Source of the DNA: Lagopus muta
Lineage: Eukaryota; Chordata; Aves; Galliformes; Phasianidae
Length of the DNA: 64,000 nt
Assembly: GCF_023343835.1 (NCBI RefSeq)
Contig: NC_064435.1
Span: 83,462,134 to 83,526,133, forward strand
Direction of reading: 5' to 3'
Positions 60,867-64,000 of the stretch are shown here, one piece after another; position 1 is the stretch's first letter; each line of letters opens with the position of its first letter. The notes under the pieces are model-generated. The model had not been told where the DNA came from and ran no database searches. It saw only the letters and a list, made by a program, of their open reading frames with translations. A program made the translations under genes and the position numbers.

Positions 60867-63312
60867 TGGTATAATACCTATAACAAGATAAAACCTTTAA
60901 AAATCCAAACTGGAATATCTTAATATCTTAATCCAGCACAGGCAACCTAGTATATACTAAACCCCAAAAGGATTTTTATTATTACGTTCAGTCAGATTCA
61001 AATACAAGACTCAGGCCAAGAAGATGGGCAAAGTACAGTGCTGCCCCCAGTAGTTTACCATCTTGGTACCATTCCATATGAGCAGAAAGAGGTTGTAAAG
61101 AAGGAGGTCAGTCAGCTCATAGCAGAGAACAGCTATGTACACAAGCAATCCTGGTGACCTCTGCCAGATTGTTTGTGTCACTCGTCAGATGCTGGGGCAT
61201 TTGGTGAATAGTGTAACTCCACTCAGGTAGAAAGATTCCACAGAAAAATTCTGGGATTGGACAGCTTCTCTTCAGTTAGCTTCTTTTTCTAAATTATATA
61301 CGACAGTTTAAGATGTCAAAAGGCAAAGCAAAAATTAAGAAGACAATTTTATTTCTGCAATGGCAGAGAGTAGCTATCCAAGCAATATCTGATGCAAGAG
61401 AAATCACCAAAATTACATCACTGCTTATAGATACTCAGAAGATTTTTAACACCATTCCTGTCCTGACGTTACATGTACAAACACACACTTCTGCACACAA
61501 ATCAATTAGAAGAAGAAAAAAAAAAATGGAAGCGACATCATTACATTTCAAACCCAAAGATAAACTGCTTTCAGAATTGACATTTAAATTTACAGGTTGC
61601 AGTATGGTGTAATTTAATGATAATTTGGGGGGACATAAATCACAGGTTTACGTATCAAAATTAATCAACAGTGTTCAAGGCACCTGGCAAGATCTTACAG
61701 AGGCAATTGCATCTGTAAGAAGTTTTAACTTACCAGTCTGAAAAAAAAAAAAAACCATCAGAAAAGCATACTTTGTAGAAAAATGTCACCTATGTGCTGT
61801 TAATTGAATAAGTGTTGTATGTGAATGATTCAAAGCTGCAGGAAGATGAGACTCTTCCCTTTTCTGTCTGTATTTCCAAGGAAAAAAAAAGGATTCTAGC
61901 ACAGAGAACACCAAGAGTCAGAGCACTGACAGCTTGCCCTCTATTTCTGCATTTGCTGCTGACTTTCATGACCTTGGAAGAAGGATTTCACTTTTCTTAC
62001 TTCTATTTACCTTCCCACCTTCTCCTTCTGCTATCTTACGCATCCTTGCCTTTGGGGCATGGACTTCATTTCTTATGCATTTGTATGAAATGAAACAGAC
62101 TAGGCATTAACTGGTTCAAACTAATGAGCAATACTTTAGTACTAGTGAGAAAGCATAAGGATAATCTCCGGTTGTTTTCAGATGCTGTAGCTCCCAGAGA
62201 AGGAGGTTTGTCCAACATTAAGACCCTAGCAAGCTGATCTCCTCTGGGATCATGTAAATTTTGCAGCCTGTTGAGATTTGGCTTCAGAACTGGTGGTTTT
62301 TCGTGGCATGAAGCCATCATTGTTCTTTTTCTGGGCATCTTTGCATCCTTGCAATTACTTGTTGTGCTTTGAACAGTTACTGAAAACAGTGATCATTTGA
62401 TTCATGAAATGAATGATAAATCAGCAATATTTTCCCCAAATCTAAAAAGGCAGGCAGGTACAGGGAAACCTGAAAAAAATCACACTATTTGGAAGGAAAA
62501 AAAAACTCACAGGTAATAATTATATATCAGATCCATGATCTGCTTCACTGAGCTCCTCACACTGAAATGTTTGTTGAAGCCGTAGAAGGGCAACGAACCA
62601 TGCAGGATAATGCTGTATGCTGAGAGGTATGGACATCAGAACCGTAAATCCTGTCAGACAGTAATTGTACCATGGATGTGAATGATGTTGTAAACAACTC
62701 CAGTGGACTATACAGTCTTCCAGGAATTATCTCATGTCACAAGTAATGGGATTTCCTGATGATTACAAAATAAACAAATAAATAAAAATTGTGGAGAAAG
62801 GCATGATATAAATACATGGGTCATAATTACCCCAACAAGAGTGGTGCATGAACAAGAGTCCACAAAGTAAATTTGCCCATTTTACTTTGAAAAACTGTGC
62901 CTTATATGAACTTTTCAAAGTTTCTCTGTCAGCAGACAAGATTAGCGTGGATTTAAAAGTAGCTATGTGCTTTCAGCTAAACTTTGCTCCTGAGAGAGCA
63001 CTAGAAAGGTTGCAATGATAGGACTCAGTACTATCCATGCCTTCACTGAGGCCGTGCAAAAGAAATGAGAGGAAAGGTTTATCTTGCATTAACAGTAACA
63101 TCTAGGGATGCTGAGTGTGTCCACAATTCCCTGTAAACTAACACTTTTATCAGTAGCAACTTCACTTGACAGTTTGACACGTGGGCAATCTCCAGTTTAC
63201 ACAATTTTACACAAACCTGTGTAGACACTGGAAAGGATCAGTGCTTCTGAACACAGGATGCAAAATGAAGTGCAAGTCTAAGAAATGGGGACCACTGCAG
63301 CACATGCTTTAG
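60867..63312. other. Long apparent intron, right part
   Basis: AT-rich unique sequence with A-rich simple runs (61741-61753 and nearby). No exon or recognisable repeat. Confidence 0.5.
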
Positions 63313-63428
63313 ACTCACAAAACCATCAAGGTTGGAAAAAACCTCTAAGGTCATCCAGTCCAACCATCCACCCATCACCACTATGACCACTAACCCATGT
63401 CCCTCAGTGCCACGTCTACATCTTTCTC
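63313..63428 (-). mobile_element. CR1 LINE 3' end, older subfamily
   Basis: ACTCACAAAACCATCAAGGT, then TGGAAAAAACCTCTAAGGTC, ATCCAGTCCAACCATCCACC and CCATGTCCCTCAGTGCCACG. This variant wording (accatcaaggttgg, caaccatc, catgtccc-agtgccac) is that of an older avian CR1 group. About 115 bp remain, in minus orientation. Confidence 0.85.
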
Positions 63429-63775
63429 ATTTATGCATGTTTGCAGCATACTTGCAATGCTGGACCTTGCTCCAGACAGATTTCTCCAGGTTGCATTACT
63501 GTTGTACCAAGGTTCAGAGAGGAACCAGCAATTGGGTTTGGGTAAGGAATGGCAGCTCCTCAGGCTTCCAGGACTTTAGTGACAGACATATGACACCACA
63601 CAAGGAGGGAGGCCAAATGGACAATGCTGCTGTGAAACTTCCTCCTCACCAAGTGTACCCTAAGTTTCTCTTGAAAACATATCTTTTCTAATGGCTTGCT
63701 TCCTGTGTATCTCACAGTTTTGTATTTAGGTATCAGTACTATTTTTCAGCTAAGTACAAAAATTGAGAATAATAC

Positions 63776-63914
63776 CTTTAGCTGTACTCTTTTTCCTCTC
63801 CCTCAGCTCGATGCGTGAAGATGTATGCAGCACACTGTCCGTTTTGCTTACGTGCTCCTGGGCTGTGCTCACTTCATTACCCAAAAGACTCACTCCAGGA
63901 ATATCACCAAATGC
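63776..63914 (-). CDS. Candidate internal coding exon A, unidentified gene
   Basis: The minus strand shows a strong acceptor (GTTCTGTTTTTCAG) and a donor AAAG followed by GTATTATTC enclosing 139 bp. Only one frame is open; the other two have stops within eight codons. It starts in phase 0, ends in phase 1 and encodes 46 residues: AFGDIPGVSLLGNEVSTAQE near the start and SSRIELRERKKSTAK at the end. The second half is highly charged and probably helical. GC content is well above the flanking intron. Its end fits the two-base start of the exon at 55650. It is 86 bp from the window end, so upstream exons lie outside. The product is unknown to me. It could alternatively splice to the 263-aa frame through the internal acceptor at 18190-18195, where the phase also matches. 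Confidence 0.62.
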
Positions 63915-64000
63915 CTGAAAAACAGAACAGACAAAACCAACACATTAATATGGCGCATTCAGTGAAGTATCAGAATGAACAGAGATGACTTTGATCACAC

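Overview
The window is vertebrate, AT-rich, mostly non-coding DNA. It is almost certainly from a bird, and a galliform such as chicken, turkey or quail is the best guess. The evidence is that the only interspersed repeats I can recognise are CR1 LINE fragments (eight, both orientations, with the typical avian 3' end), overall repeat load is low, and most open frames are short and have random composition. There are no bacterial-type genes, CRISPR arrays, rRNAs or tRNAs that I can see.

The clearest gene is an intact 263-codon open frame on the minus strand (18211 down to 17420). It has an acidic, Ser/Cys-rich N-terminal part and a basic coiled-coil C-terminus. A good splice acceptor sits 25 bases before its ATG, a strong donor about 590 bp further upstream would end a 5' UTR exon, and an AATAAA lies about 400 bp after the stop. 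I do not recognise the family.

On the same strand I read a chain of short candidate coding exons. Their splice sites and reading phases fit together: 63.8 kb to 55.6 kb to 47.1 kb to 46.7 kb, possibly 41.9 kb and 31.5 kb, then 16.5 kb to 15.4 kb to 13.8 kb to 10.9 kb to 9.6 kb to 3.8 kb. The simplest reading is part of one or two long minus-strand genes, with the 263-codon gene nested in an intron or lying between them. I could not identify the product. Pseudo-exons are common in vertebrate introns, so each exon is provisional.

Layout: 1-3.8 kb intergenic or intronic with a CR1; 3.8-16.6 kb the left exon cluster, with an AT-rich POU/homeodomain-motif block near 12 kb; 17.0-19.05 kb the 263-codon gene; 19-41 kb mostly non-coding with four CR1 copies and a plus-strand recursive-splice-like motif at 36.48 kb; 41.9-55.7 kb the middle exons; 55.7-63.7 kb a long apparent intron with two CR1 copies; 63.8 kb a well-formed 139-bp exon. 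No splice, conservation or database check could be run; everything is read by eye.
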